Source: Clostridiales bacterium UBA1248
GTDB lineage: Bacteria > Bacillota > Clostridia > Oscillospirales > CAG-272
Length of the DNA: 18,955 nucleotides
Direction: 5' to 3'
NCBI GenBank assembly: GCA_002308615.1
Contig: DBWC01000122.1
Span: forward strand, 1-18,955
This document shows positions 6,495 to 14,658 of the stretch, in pieces (within the stretch, counting starts at the first letter, position 1; each line of letters starts with the position of its first letter). The notes beneath the pieces were generated by a model. That model did not search any database and was not told the origin of the DNA. It was given only the letters and a program-made list of their open reading frames with translations. A program made the position numbers and the translations under genes.

Positions 6495-8195
6495 ATGAAG
6501 TTTGAAAAATTAGTGGGCGACAGATTCAAAGAGCGCCCCTCGGAATGTCTGGTGGACAGCCACGCGCTCATGCTGCGCGGCGGCTATATGAAATTCGTGT
6601 CGAGCGGTATATTTTCACAGTATATGCCGCTGCGCCGCGTCTGCAGAAAAATAGAGCAGATAATCCGCGAGGAAATGGACAGGATAGACGGTCAGGAGGT
6701 GCTTTTGCCCGTCGTTATGCCGGCGTCCATCTGGCAACAGTCCGGCAGATACGACAGTATAGGCGCGGAGATGTTCAGATTCAAGGACAGAAACGGAGCG
6801 GATCTCGTGCTCGGCATGACGCATGAGGAGGCGGCGGTACAGCTCGTCCGCGAGTACGCGAACACCTACAACAAATATCCGTTTATGATATATCAGATAC
6901 AGACGAAGGAGCGCGACGAGGCGCGTCCGCGCGGCGGCCTTATCCGCGTACGCGAGTTTACGATGAAGGACGGATATTCGTTCCATACTTCACAGGAAGA
7001 TCTGGAGCAGTATTACGATAAATGCCACAAGGCGTACGAGCGCATATACGCGCGCGCAGGCGTGCCGGAGGTAATATCCGTAAAATCCGATTCCGGTATG
7101 ATGGGCGGCTCCGTGAGCCATGAATTCATGCTTTTGACGCCTATAGGCGAGGACAGCATAGTTATCTGCGGCGAATGTGATTACAGAAGCAATATGGAAG
7201 CGGCGGAAAGCATAACGGAAACGGCCGACTACGGCGACGCGCCTTTAACGAAGGTAAACACGGGCGACGCGCACACGATAGAAGAAGTATGCGCGGCGCT
7301 GAAGGCGGACGCAAAGCAGTCCTGCAAAGCCGTTATGTATCAGAGAAACGAAGACGACAGCTACGTTATAATATTCCTGCGCGGCGATCTTGACGTAAAC
7401 GAGACAAAGCTTACCAATCTGCTCGGCTGCGACGTTCATCCCGCGGTCGTCGATGAAAAATCCGGCATAGCCGCCGGATGCACGGGTCCCGTAAACTTCA
7501 CGGCAAAGGCGACGCTTTTGTTCGATTCCTCTCTTAAAGGCGCAAAGAACCTTATCTGCGGCGCAAACGAGGACGGTTATCACTACACCGGTCTTACGAT
7601 GGAGCGCGACGTGCCGGATGCGGAATACAACGATCTTGCAAAGGCGACCGAGGGCGGTATCTGCCCGGTCTGCGGCAAACACAGCCTTAAGATCTCCCGC
7701 GGCGTCGAGGTCGGAAACATATTCATGCTCGGCACGAAATATACAAAGGCGATGAATATGCAGTACACGGACGCAAACGGCGAGCTGCAGTACCCGATAA
7801 TGGGCTGCTACGGCATAGGCGTGGGCAGACTTGCAGCATCGGTATGCGAGGCTCATCACGATGAATTCGGTCCCATATGGCCCAAATCCATAGCGCCGTG
7901 GCAGGTGCATCTGTGCTGCCTGCGCGCCGACGACGAGGAAACCCACGCGTACGCAAACGGATTATACAAACAGCTTGAGGACGCGGGTATAGAAGTGTTA
8001 TACGACGACAGAAACGTATCCGCCGGCATAATGTTCTCCGACGCGGACCTGCTCGGCATCCCCTTGCGCGTTATAGTAAGCCCGCGCAATATGAAAGAAG
8101 GCGCGGTCGAGCTTGCCGCGCGCGACAAGTCGTTCCGCGACAAGGTGTCGACCGACGCCGCGTTTGCGGAAATCGTAAAAAAAGTTAAGGAGTAA
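6495..8195 (+). CDS. proS: Prolyl-tRNA synthetase (bacterial type)
   Basis: The enzyme charges tRNA-Pro with proline in the cytoplasm. Its 566 residues match the usual length for the bacterial type with an inserted editing domain. The class II motifs are visible: TKERDEARPRGGLIRVREF followed by MKDGYSF (motif 2 region, about 135-160) and GCYGIGVGRL (motif 3, 437-446). GECDYRSNMEAAE and CPVCG with GVEVGNIFMLGTKY flank the insertion domain (about 225-395), which deacylates Ala-tRNA-Pro in the family. The C-terminal anticodon-binding domain begins near 470 with the APWQVHL motif. The start is 11 nt after the deacetylase stop, with GAGGA upstream. No T-box leader or separate promoter lies in front, so it is probably transcribed with the deacetylase. 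Confidence 0.96.
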   Translation: MKFEKLVGDRFKERPSECLVDSHALMLRGGYMKFVSSGIFSQYMPLRRVCRKIEQIIREEMDRIDGQEVLLPVVMPASIWQQSGRYDSIGAEMFRFKDRNGADLVLGMTHEEAAVQLVREYANTYNKYPFMIYQIQTKERDEARPRGGLIRVREFTMKDGYSFHTSQEDLEQYYDKCHKAYERIYARAGVPEVISVKSDSGMMGGSVSHEFMLLTPIGEDSIVICGECDYRSNMEAAESITETADYGDAPLTKVNTGDAHTIEEVCAALKADAKQSCKAVMYQRNEDDSYVIIFLRGDLDVNETKLTNLLGCDVHPAVVDEKSGIAAGCTGPVNFTAKATLLFDSSLKGAKNLICGANEDGYHYTGLTMERDVPDAEYNDLAKATEGGICPVCGKHSLKISRGVEVGNIFMLGTKYTKAMNMQYTDANGELQYPIMGCYGIGVGRLAASVCEAHHDEFGPIWPKSIAPWQVHLCCLRADDEETHAYANGLYKQLEDAGIEVLYDDRNVSAGIMFSDADLLGIPLRVIVSPRNMKEGAVELAARDKSFRDKVSTDAAFAEIVKKVKE

Positions 8196-8199
8196 GACG

Positions 8200-8233
8200 G
8201 TAAAGGAAGGCGTAAGGTCTTCCTTTACTTACG
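8200..8233 (+). promoter_or_regulatory. Alternative hairpins before the ABC exporter start: possible translational switch
   Basis: GTAAAGGAAG (8200-8209) can pair with CTTCCTTTAC (8219-8228). Alternatively CGTAAG (8211-8216) can pair with CTTACG (8228-8233). The two share C8228, and with no linker left they could hardly coexist. The 20 bases just before the ATG at 8241 contain no Shine-Dalgarno sequence. The only one nearby, AAAGGAAGG (8202-8210), is buried in the first hairpin. In the second fold it would be free and brought to an effective distance of about 7 nt from the ATG. A switch function is inference. Confidence 0.4.
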
Positions 8234-8240
8234 TTTCGGT

Positions 8241-9983
8241 ATGATAAGGAAACTTTCTCACTATATAGGTGAGTATAAAAAGATAACGATACTGACGCCG
8301 ATTCTGATGGTGCTTGAGGTCGCGTTCGAGGTCGTTATACCGTTTCTTATGGGACATATAATAGACGACGGCATAAAAGCCGGCGATATGGATTACGTCA
8401 TAAAAACGGGTCTTTTAATGATGTTTATGGCGCTGATGTCGCTTTTGTTCGGCGCGCTCGGCGCAATATTCGCGTGCAAAGCCTCCGCCGGATTTGAAAA
8501 GAATCTGCGTCACGGACTTATGAGCAAGGTACAGCAGTTCTCTTTTTCAAACATAGACAAATTTTCAACAGCAAGCCTCGTGACGAGGATGACGACGGAC
8601 GTGACAAACGTTCAGATGGCGTTTCAGATGATGATACGCATCTGCTTCCGCGCGCCGATAATGCTTATATCAGCGCTTATTATGGCGATGATGACGAACA
8701 GAAAGCTGTCGCTTGTCTTCGTGTGCGTCATAGTGCTTCTCGGCGCGGCGCTCGCGGCTATCGTGGCAAACGCTTTTCCTCGGTTCAGATACGTGTTTGA
8801 AAAATACGACGGCGTAAACGCGGGCGTTCAGGAAAACCTGACCGGCATACGCGTCGTAAAAGCGTACGTGCGCGAAGATCACGAAATAAAGAAATTCCAT
8901 AAAGCGTCCGAGTTCTTATACAAGCGCTTTGCCTCGGCCGAAAAAATAGTCGCGTTGAACGGCCCCGCGATGAACCTTGCGATATACGCGTGCATGACCG
9001 GCATTTTCTGGTTCGGCGCCTCGCTTATAGTAAAGAGCGGCGGAGTCGATATGCAGGTCGGTCAGCTGTCCACGTTCATGGTCTATACGATGAATATCCT
9101 GATGAATCTTATGATGATATCGATGATATTCGTCATGCTGACGATGGCAAAAACGTCGGGCGAGCGTATAGTCGAAGTCCTTGATGAAGAAATAGACCTG
9201 ACACAGCCGGAGGAGCCCGTGTGCGAGGTCAAAGACGGTGGCATAACGTTTGAACACGTCAATTTCTCTTATTCAAAAAACAAAGACAACCTTAATCTTG
9301 AGGACGTAAACGTCACCGTCCCGTCCGGCTCCGTGGTCGGCGTAATCGGCGGCACGGGCTCGGGCAAATCGTCGTTCGTACAGCTCATACCGCGGCTTTA
9401 CGACGTCACGGACGGCTCCGTCAAGGTAGGCGGCGTGGACGTCAGAAAATACGACCTTAACACTCTGCGCGACAAGGTCTCCATGGTTTTGCAGAAAAAC
9501 GTGCTGTTCTACGGAACGATAGCCGATAACCTGCGCTGGGGCAATGAGAATGCGACGGAGGAGCAGATGAGGGCGGCGTGCGAATCCGCGCAGATACGCG
9601 AATTCGTCGAAAGTCTGCCGGACGGATATGACAGCCACGTTGAGCAGGGCGGCACGAACTTCTCCGGCGGTCAGAAACAGCGTCTGTGTATAGCAAGAGC
9701 GCTTTTAAAAGAGCCGAAGGTGCTGATTCTTGACGACTCGACGAGCGCGGTCGATACAAAGACGGACGCTGCGATAAGAAAAGCTTTCCGTGAATATATA
9801 CCGGACGTTACGAAGATCATAATAGCGCAGCGTATTTCAAGCGTAGCAGACGCGGATATGATAATAGTGCTTGACGAAGGCAAGATAAACGGCATTGGCA
9901 CACACGAACAGCTGCTTGAAAATAACGAGATCTACCGCGAGGTATATGAATCTCAGATGAAAGGGGCTGATTTCGATGAGTGA
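8241..9983 (+). CDS. Heterodimeric ABC exporter subunit, degenerate-site half (BmrC/YheI-like)
   Basis: The 580-residue half-transporter has an N-terminal six-helix exporter domain (about 1-315) and a nucleotide-binding domain (about 330-580). Walker A GGTGSGKSS spans 370-378, the signature FSGGQ 474-478, and Walker B ends in D498-D499, where Asp replaces the catalytic Glu. The switch position after Walker B is Q530 instead of His. These changes mark the subunit that contributes the Walker motifs of the non-hydrolysing site in heterodimeric exporters such as BmrCD or TM287/288, while its intact signature serves the active site. The next gene overlaps by 8 bases and supplies the other half. 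The substrate is unknown; drugs, lipids or peptides are possible. The N-terminus fits the family although an adjacent ribosome binding site is missing. Confidence 0.9.
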   Translation: MIRKLSHYIGEYKKITILTPILMVLEVAFEVVIPFLMGHIIDDGIKAGDMDYVIKTGLLMMFMALMSLLFGALGAIFACKASAGFEKNLRHGLMSKVQQFSFSNIDKFSTASLVTRMTTDVTNVQMAFQMMIRICFRAPIMLISALIMAMMTNRKLSLVFVCVIVLLGAALAAIVANAFPRFRYVFEKYDGVNAGVQENLTGIRVVKAYVREDHEIKKFHKASEFLYKRFASAEKIVALNGPAMNLAIYACMTGIFWFGASLIVKSGGVDMQVGQLSTFMVYTMNILMNLMMISMIFVMLTMAKTSGERIVEVLDEEIDLTQPEEPVCEVKDGGITFEHVNFSYSKNKDNLNLEDVNVTVPSGSVVGVIGGTGSGKSSFVQLIPRLYDVTDGSVKVGGVDVRKYDLNTLRDKVSMVLQKNVLFYGTIADNLRWGNENATEEQMRAACESAQIREFVESLPDGYDSHVEQGGTNFSGGQKQRLCIARALLKEPKVLILDDSTSAVDTKTDAAIRKAFREYIPDVTKIIIAQRISSVADADMIIVLDEGKINGIGTHEQLLENNEIYREVYESQMKGADFDE

Positions 9984-11868
9984 TAACGAAAAGAAAAAAG
10001 GCAAAGCCCCGTTAAAGACGCTCGGCCGCACGCTCGGCTTCGTCGTAAAATCGTATCCCGTTCACTGCGTCGTGGTGCTTATATGCATAATCGTCACGGC
10101 GATAGTCACCGCGCGCGGAACGATGTTTTCAAAAGAGCTGATAAACGACTATATCCAGCCGATGCTCGACGGAACGCTTTCGCAGGACAAGGGCTTCCGC
10201 GATCTCGGCATAAAGATGATCTTCATCATACTTACGTACGGTGCGGGAGTGCTGTCAACGTTTCTTTTGAACCGCCTTATGGTCTACGTAACGCAGGGCA
10301 CGCTCAAAATAATCCGCGATACACTGTTTGAGCATATGGAAAAGCTGCCGATAAGCTACTTTGACAGAAACGAGCGCGGCGATATAATGAGTATCTACAC
10401 AAACGACACGGATACTCTGCGCCAGCTCATATCGCAGTCCGTTCCGAATATGATCTCAAACGTATCAACGGTCATAACCGTGCTTATATCTATGCTCATA
10501 CTGTCTCCGATACTGACGCTGACGGCTCTTATCGTCGTCACGTGCGCCGTTATCATAACGAGAACACTTGCAATGCGCAGCGCAAAGCACTTCAGAAAAA
10601 GGCAGAAAAACATAGGCGAGGTAAATGCGTTTGTGGAAGAAGCCGTCGAGGGACAGCGCGTGGTAAAGGTGTTCACGCACGAGGAAAAGATAATGCAGTC
10701 GTTTGACGAGAAAAACGAGAAGCTCTACGACAGCACGCGCTTGGCAAACGGACTTGCAAACGTTGTAATGCCCATAATGGGCAACTTAGGCTATCTCAAT
10801 TACGTTATTGTCGCGGTCGTCGGCGGTTATCTTGCGATAAACAATATAGGCGGCTTTCAGATCGCGGCGCTCATACCGTTTCTGCAGTTCACGCGCCAGT
10901 TCAATATGCCTATCTCGCAGTTCTCGCAGCAGTTGAACTCGATCATCATGGCGCTTGCCGGAGCGGAACGTATCTTCGGTCTGCTCGATCAGCCGATAGA
11001 ACAGGACGAGGGCTACGTAACGCTCGTAAACGCGAAAGAGGACGAAAACGGCAATCTCACGGAGTGTGAGGAGCGCACGGGTATTTGGGCGTGGAAGCAT
11101 CCGCATTCCGCGGACGGATCGGTCACGTATACGCGTCTCTGCGGCGATATAGTGTTTGAGGACGTTGATTTCGGGTATTATCCCGAGAAGACCGTCCTGC
11201 ACGACATAAACCTGTACGCGCATCCCGGCGAGAAGATAGCGTTTGTCGGCGCGACGGGCGCGGGCAAAACGACCATAACGAATCTTATAAACCGCTTCTA
11301 CGACATTCAGAAAGGCAAGATAAGATACGACGGCATAAACATACAGAAGATAAAGAAAGCGGACCTGCGCCGTTCGCTCGGCGTCGTTTTGCAGGACACG
11401 CATCTGTTCTCCGGCACGGTCGCCGACAATATAAGATACGGCAGGCTTGACGCGACGGACGAGGAGGTACACGCCGCCGCGAAATTAGCCGGCGCGGATT
11501 ATTTCATTTCGCACTTGCCTAAAGGCTACGACACGGAGATATCCGGCGACGGCGCGAATCTGTCGCAGGGTCAAAGACAGCTTATAGCCATAGCGAGAGC
11601 CGCCGTAGCCGATCCGCCCGTGCTGATACTCGACGAGGCGACCTCGTCCATCGACACGAGAACGGAAGCGATAGTCCAGCGCGGCATGGACAGCCTTATG
11701 GAGGGCAGAACGGTATTCGTAATAGCGCACCGCCTCTCCACCGTAAAAAATTCTTCGGTGATAATGGTGCTCGCAAACGGCCGCATAATCGAGCGCGGCA
11801 GTCACGATTCCCTGCTTGAAGACAAAGGCGTGTATTATACGCTGTATACCGGGAACAAAGCGAATTAA
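9976..11868 (+). CDS. Heterodimeric ABC exporter subunit, catalytic half (BmrD/YheH-like)
   Basis: The protein has 630 residues. Transmembrane domain spans about 20-340 and the nucleotide-binding domain about 385-630. Walker A GATGAGKTT lies at 425-433, Walker B ends in D553-E554 with the catalytic Glu present, and the switch is H585. The signature is LSQGQ (529-533), with Gln in place of the canonical second Gly. This pattern is complementary to the preceding subunit, so one ATP site is canonical and one degenerate. An extra segment with the motif TGIWAWKHPH links the two domains (about 350-385). Its start overlaps the upstream stop as ATGAGTGA with AAAGGGG 9 nt before, which suggests coupled translation and equal subunit amounts. 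Export across the cytoplasmic membrane is expected; the substrate is not identifiable. Confidence 0.92.
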   Translation: MSDNEKKKGKAPLKTLGRTLGFVVKSYPVHCVVVLICIIVTAIVTARGTMFSKELINDYIQPMLDGTLSQDKGFRDLGIKMIFIILTYGAGVLSTFLLNRLMVYVTQGTLKIIRDTLFEHMEKLPISYFDRNERGDIMSIYTNDTDTLRQLISQSVPNMISNVSTVITVLISMLILSPILTLTALIVVTCAVIITRTLAMRSAKHFRKRQKNIGEVNAFVEEAVEGQRVVKVFTHEEKIMQSFDEKNEKLYDSTRLANGLANVVMPIMGNLGYLNYVIVAVVGGYLAINNIGGFQIAALIPFLQFTRQFNMPISQFSQQLNSIIMALAGAERIFGLLDQPIEQDEGYVTLVNAKEDENGNLTECEERTGIWAWKHPHSADGSVTYTRLCGDIVFEDVDFGYYPEKTVLHDINLYAHPGEKIAFVGATGAGKTTITNLINRFYDIQKGKIRYDGINIQKIKKADLRRSLGVVLQDTHLFSGTVADNIRYGRLDATDEEVHAAAKLAGADYFISHLPKGYDTEISGDGANLSQGQRQLIAIARAAVADPPVLILDEATSSIDTRTEAIVQRGMDSLMEGRTVFVIAHRLSTVKNSSVIMVLANGRIIERGSHDSLLEDKGVYYTLYTGNKAN

Positions 11869-11871
11869 TGT

Positions 11872-11892
11872 AGGGGAGGGGTCGCCCCTCCC
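11872..11892 (+). terminator. GC-rich hairpin after the ABC operon (GTAGGG type, copy 1)
   Basis: GGGAGGGG (11874-11881) pairs with CCCCTCCC (11885-11892) around a TCG loop, 5 nt after the stop codon. GTTTCACTTT follows, a weak T-rich tail. It probably ends or protects the ABC transcript. It shares the GTAGGG opening and GC-rich stem with the next hairpin, so it may also be a copy of a dispersed palindromic repeat. Confidence 0.5.
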
Positions 11893-11924
11893 GTTTCACT
11901 TTCGCAAGATTTATCTGTTTATCC

Positions 11925-11950
11925 GTAGGGCGGGGGCTTGCTCCCGCCGC
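11925..11950 (+). repeat. GC-rich palindromic hairpin (GTAGGG type, copy 2)
   Basis: GGCGGGGG (11929-11936) pairs with CTCCCGCC (11941-11948), with one G-T pair, around CTTG, so the RNA would carry a stable CUUG tetraloop. It begins with GTAGGG like the hairpin 50 bp upstream. TTTGTTATAAATTTTTG follows, so it might also terminate transcription. Confidence 0.5.
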
Positions 11951-11985
11951 TTTGTTATAAATTTTTGTAAAAATTATGTTTTTTT

Positions 11986-12012
11986 TGAAACTTTTGCCGC
12001 CTTTACTGCACC
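11986..12012 (+). promoter_or_regulatory. Candidate ECF-type promoter of the sigma/anti-sigma operon
   Basis: TGAAAC (11986-11991), followed by TTTT, resembles the GAAC-type -35 elements recognised by ECF sigma factors. A CACC at 12009-12012, spaced 17 bases, stands where CGTC-like -10 elements occur. No good TTGACA/TATAAT pair precedes the gene. Autoregulation is typical of ECF operons but is inferred here. Confidence 0.4.
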
Positions 12013-12050
12013 TTGATATATGAAAGGCAAAAAAACGAAAGGATAAAGCG

Positions 12051-12524
12051 ATGACAAAGGATGAATTCGCACGCGCCGTTTCTTTAACGGAGAAAAAACT
12101 GTATATAGCCGCGTTTTCAGTTACCGCAAACGCCGAGGACGCAAAAGACGCGGCAGCGGACGCGGTGGCGTACGCGTGGGAACATCTTAAAGAGCTGCGC
12201 GACGAGACGAAATTTGATTTTTGGCTTTTGCGTATTACGTACAGTCAGGCGAAAATGATACGGCGGAAAAGCCGCAGATACGACAGTATCGACGATCTGT
12301 CGGAACAGTTCAGCTATGAGGCGGACACCTCCGAGCTTGAATTTTTTGACATTCTCGTACGCGCAAAGCTTTCCCTTGAAGAGCGCAGGATAATCACGCT
12401 TTATTTCCTTTACGGCTACACTATGCCGGAAATAGCGAAGATGACCGGTAAAAACCAAAATTACGTAAAGACAAAATATTACCGGGCATTAAAAAAGCTT
12501 TCCGGCATGAAAGGTTTAAGATGA
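12051..12524 (+). CDS. ECF-type RNA polymerase sigma factor
   Basis: The protein has 157 residues, the size of a two-domain ECF sigma factor. The N-terminal half (about 1-75) has a sigma region 2 pattern: an acidic helix with NAEDAKDAAADAVAYAW, then FDFWLLRITYSQAKMIRRK at the end of region 2. The C-terminal part (about 103-155) is region 4, with LSLEERRIITLYFLYGYTMP leading into the helix-turn-helix EIAKMTGKNQNYVKTKYYRAL. It should redirect RNA polymerase to a small regulon, possibly for envelope stress. The start has AAAGGA 8 nt upstream. The next gene begins 9 nt after its stop and encodes a membrane protein that probably holds this sigma factor inactive. Confidence 0.9.
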   Translation: MTKDEFARAVSLTEKKLYIAAFSVTANAEDAKDAAADAVAYAWEHLKELRDETKFDFWLLRITYSQAKMIRRKSRRYDSIDDLSEQFSYEADTSELEFFDILVRAKLSLEERRIITLYFLYGYTMPEIAKMTGKNQNYVKTKYYRALKKLSGMKGLR

Positions 12525-12533
12525 GGTGCTATT

Positions 12534-14444
12534 ATGAAGAAAACCAACCTTGAACAGACCGAGAGATGGTTGTCTGAAGAATTCGGCAAAACGGAAAGAC
12601 ATATTAAATATAACGGCAACGCGTTACGCAGAATAAAAGAAGACGCCAAAGACAGCGGCAGTTACGGATTTTTTCAATATCCCGCGGTACGTATACTCGG
12701 CGCGTTCCTTGTCCTTGTGCTTATCGGCGGTAGCTTGTTCGGCGCGCTCAAATTCCTTGAATACAAGAGCGCTCAGATATCCGCCTCACACGGCGCTGAC
12801 GACAAATACGTTTACAGCTTTGATTTTGATATAAACAACAAAGTACCGGACCCGGATGCGAACGTATCAGAAAGTGAGACCGCTTACACCGTTTCCGACA
12901 AAGACGGAAACAGATATGAAACGGTATACAGCGGCGACGAGTTGATCTGCGAGCGTATAACCGATAAGGACGGCAGGATCTTATATACCGCTGAAATTGA
13001 GCGCTATCCGGTCACGGTATACGTATACAACGGCGACGAGCTTATTTACGAGCGAACTGATGAGGACGGCAGGATCTTATATACCGCTGACATAGAACGT
13101 TATCCGCTCACATCAGAAGACATCGACTGCACCTTTACAAGCACAAAAACATATATTTACAAAAACGGTTATCTTATAAAAGAAGCGTCGTGCTGTTTCT
13201 GCGAATGTGACGACGCTCGGCTGACCGGTGGCGCCTTATCGATCTCTTTGATCAGAGAAAACGCGATTTCAAAAGCGAAAATATACGATAATTTTTCGAG
13301 CCGCGCTGTCGCTTTTTCAATATTTGACAGCCTGATACCGCTGTACGAATTGCCGATCGATGAATATTTAAAAATACCGTATATTGAAGGATACTACTGG
13401 CACGTGTACGGTTACCGGCCTTTTCACGGTAATTCTTTCAGCCAGTATGAGCTTGATTATGAATACAAAAACGGTATAAGATATGTATCCGGTATAACTT
13501 ATTCAACGGATTTCGCGTCAGGGACCGGAAAACTCGGCTATGACGGCGGCGTCTGTACTATCGAATTTTCTTCCGACGGCAGATTTGTTGATATCTCCGG
13601 ATTTCCGGGCGCAGGTACTACCGAGGCTCCAGAAAAAATAAACGATATATTTAAGCCCTCATATTCATCTTCCAAGATAAAAAGAGGCTTTAGATCCGCA
13701 AAAATCAATGAAGAAAAGTCAGAAAAAAGCTATACCGCCGAATTTTACTATACGGTCAGTGACGGCGTCTGCGCCGTCGCGGAGCTTCCGTTTTCACAAA
13801 CGTTCTACGATAGCGGAGCCGTGTCGCAGATATGCAGATATAACGCGGACGGCACGATAACGGAATCCGAACATTACACAAAAGGCGAATTCAACAGTAT
13901 TTCAACGTACGAGTACGAAAACGGTCTGCCGGCAAAAAGAAGCACATATAAAGATATAGATAAAACGGGCAAATACGTGGATTATATCTATACCTACGAT
14001 ACGGCTCATCCGGACGTTATAAGTAAAGAGGAGATCATATACTATAAAGACGGAAAAATAACGGGGACCAAGCGTACTGATTATAATTATCCGTCGGATG
14101 TCGGATCTGCAAAACTCGAAACAAAATACGACGGCAACGGTGTGTTGACGGAAAAAACAGAATATATATACACGGATGACGGTTCTCTGTCAAATATAAA
14201 TATCACTCAATACGAAAACGGAAGCGTCAAAAGAATTTTGACAGAAGACTACGGCTTATCTGATTCGAACTTCCCTCTCGTCAGGGAGTACGACGGTAAC
14301 GGCACTCTTGTAAACAAGAACTGGTATGACGCCGACGGTACGCATCACTATTATTCGCTTTATGAAAGCGGCTGCAGATATACGGTCTATGACGGAAAAG
14401 GAAACCTTTTGCACGAGGAAGAAGTGGAAAAGATACCGGATTAA
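12534..14444 (+). CDS. Single-pass membrane protein, probable anti-sigma factor with YwqK-like repeat ectodomain
   Basis: The protein has 636 residues: a charged cytoplasmic N-terminus (about 1-48), one transmembrane segment (about 51-72) and a large exported portion (about 76-636). The N-terminus lacks the HxxxCxxC zinc anti-sigma motif, so the anti-sigma role rests on gene order and topology. The exported part is built from strand-turn repeats of the type YDGNGxL, YDADG and YNADGT, recalling YwqK/MORN-like or YD-like repeats. Near the membrane a block occurs twice, with GDELICERITDKDGRILYTA and later GDELIYERTDEDGRILYTA. A sensing domain that releases the sigma factor on an envelope signal is inferred. 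Many envelope proteins of this kind remain uncharacterised. Confidence 0.65.
   Translation: MKKTNLEQTERWLSEEFGKTERHIKYNGNALRRIKEDAKDSGSYGFFQYPAVRILGAFLVLVLIGGSLFGALKFLEYKSAQISASHGADDKYVYSFDFDINNKVPDPDANVSESETAYTVSDKDGNRYETVYSGDELICERITDKDGRILYTAEIERYPVTVYVYNGDELIYERTDEDGRILYTADIERYPLTSEDIDCTFTSTKTYIYKNGYLIKEASCCFCECDDARLTGGALSISLIRENAISKAKIYDNFSSRAVAFSIFDSLIPLYELPIDEYLKIPYIEGYYWHVYGYRPFHGNSFSQYELDYEYKNGIRYVSGITYSTDFASGTGKLGYDGGVCTIEFSSDGRFVDISGFPGAGTTEAPEKINDIFKPSYSSSKIKRGFRSAKINEEKSEKSYTAEFYYTVSDGVCAVAELPFSQTFYDSGAVSQICRYNADGTITESEHYTKGEFNSISTYEYENGLPAKRSTYKDIDKTGKYVDYIYTYDTAHPDVISKEEIIYYKDGKITGTKRTDYNYPSDVGSAKLETKYDGNGVLTEKTEYIYTDDGSLSNINITQYENGSVKRILTEDYGLSDSNFPLVREYDGNGTLVNKNWYDADGTHHYYSLYESGCRYTVYDGKGNLLHEEEVEKIPD
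12967..13090 (+). repeat. Direct repeat inside the anti-sigma candidate
   Basis: A 28-bp sequence is identical at 12967-12994 and 13063-13090, a period of 96 bp or 32 codons. It encodes DGRILYTA in both copies, flanked by diverged GDEL and ERYP motifs. The exact match inside otherwise diverged units suggests recent duplication or gene conversion. Confidence 0.8.
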
Positions 14445-14456
14445 AACAGAGTTGTA

Positions 14457-14487
14457 AAAAACCCTGCGATATTTTCGCAGGGTTTTT
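14457..14487 (+). terminator. Rho-independent terminator of the sigma operon
   Basis: A 13-bp perfect stem pairs 14457-14469 (five A then CCCTGCGA) with 14475-14487 (TCGCAGGG then five T) around a 5-base loop. The T-run lies in the right arm, and the A-run on the left could make it work in both directions. It starts 12 nt after the stop codon. Confidence 0.88.
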
Positions 14488-14542
14488 AACACATCAGCGC
14501 AAAAAATTAACACAAATATCTTAAAATACAGTAAAATGTTGC

Positions 14543-14571
14543 TTGAATATATACTTTTATTTTTATATAAT
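14543..14571 (+). promoter_or_regulatory. Promoter of rny
   Basis: TTGAAT (14543-14548) and a perfect TATAAT (14566-14571) are spaced by 17 bases in a very AT-rich stretch. The start would be near 14578, giving a leader of about 80 nt before a strong AAGGAGGTG ribosome binding site (14646-14654). Nothing else recognisable lies in the 214-bp gap 14445-14658 besides the terminator. Confidence 0.75.
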
Positions 14572-14658
14572 ATTATATATGCTGAAATTATAATATCACG
14601 AAATGTGTTTTTGTATAATTTGCATAAATAATGATTATATAAGAAAAGGAGGTGCTTT

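Noticed and set aside
8200..8233. H-type pseudoknot using both stems at the proS-ABC junction.
   Set aside because: With a 9-bp first stem there would be no linker bases to cross it, so the two stems are better read as alternatives.
14536..14631. A 31-codon hydrophobic open frame upstream of rny.
   Set aside because: It overlaps the -35 and -10 boxes of the rny promoter, lacks a ribosome binding site, and its composition is explained by the AT-rich DNA.
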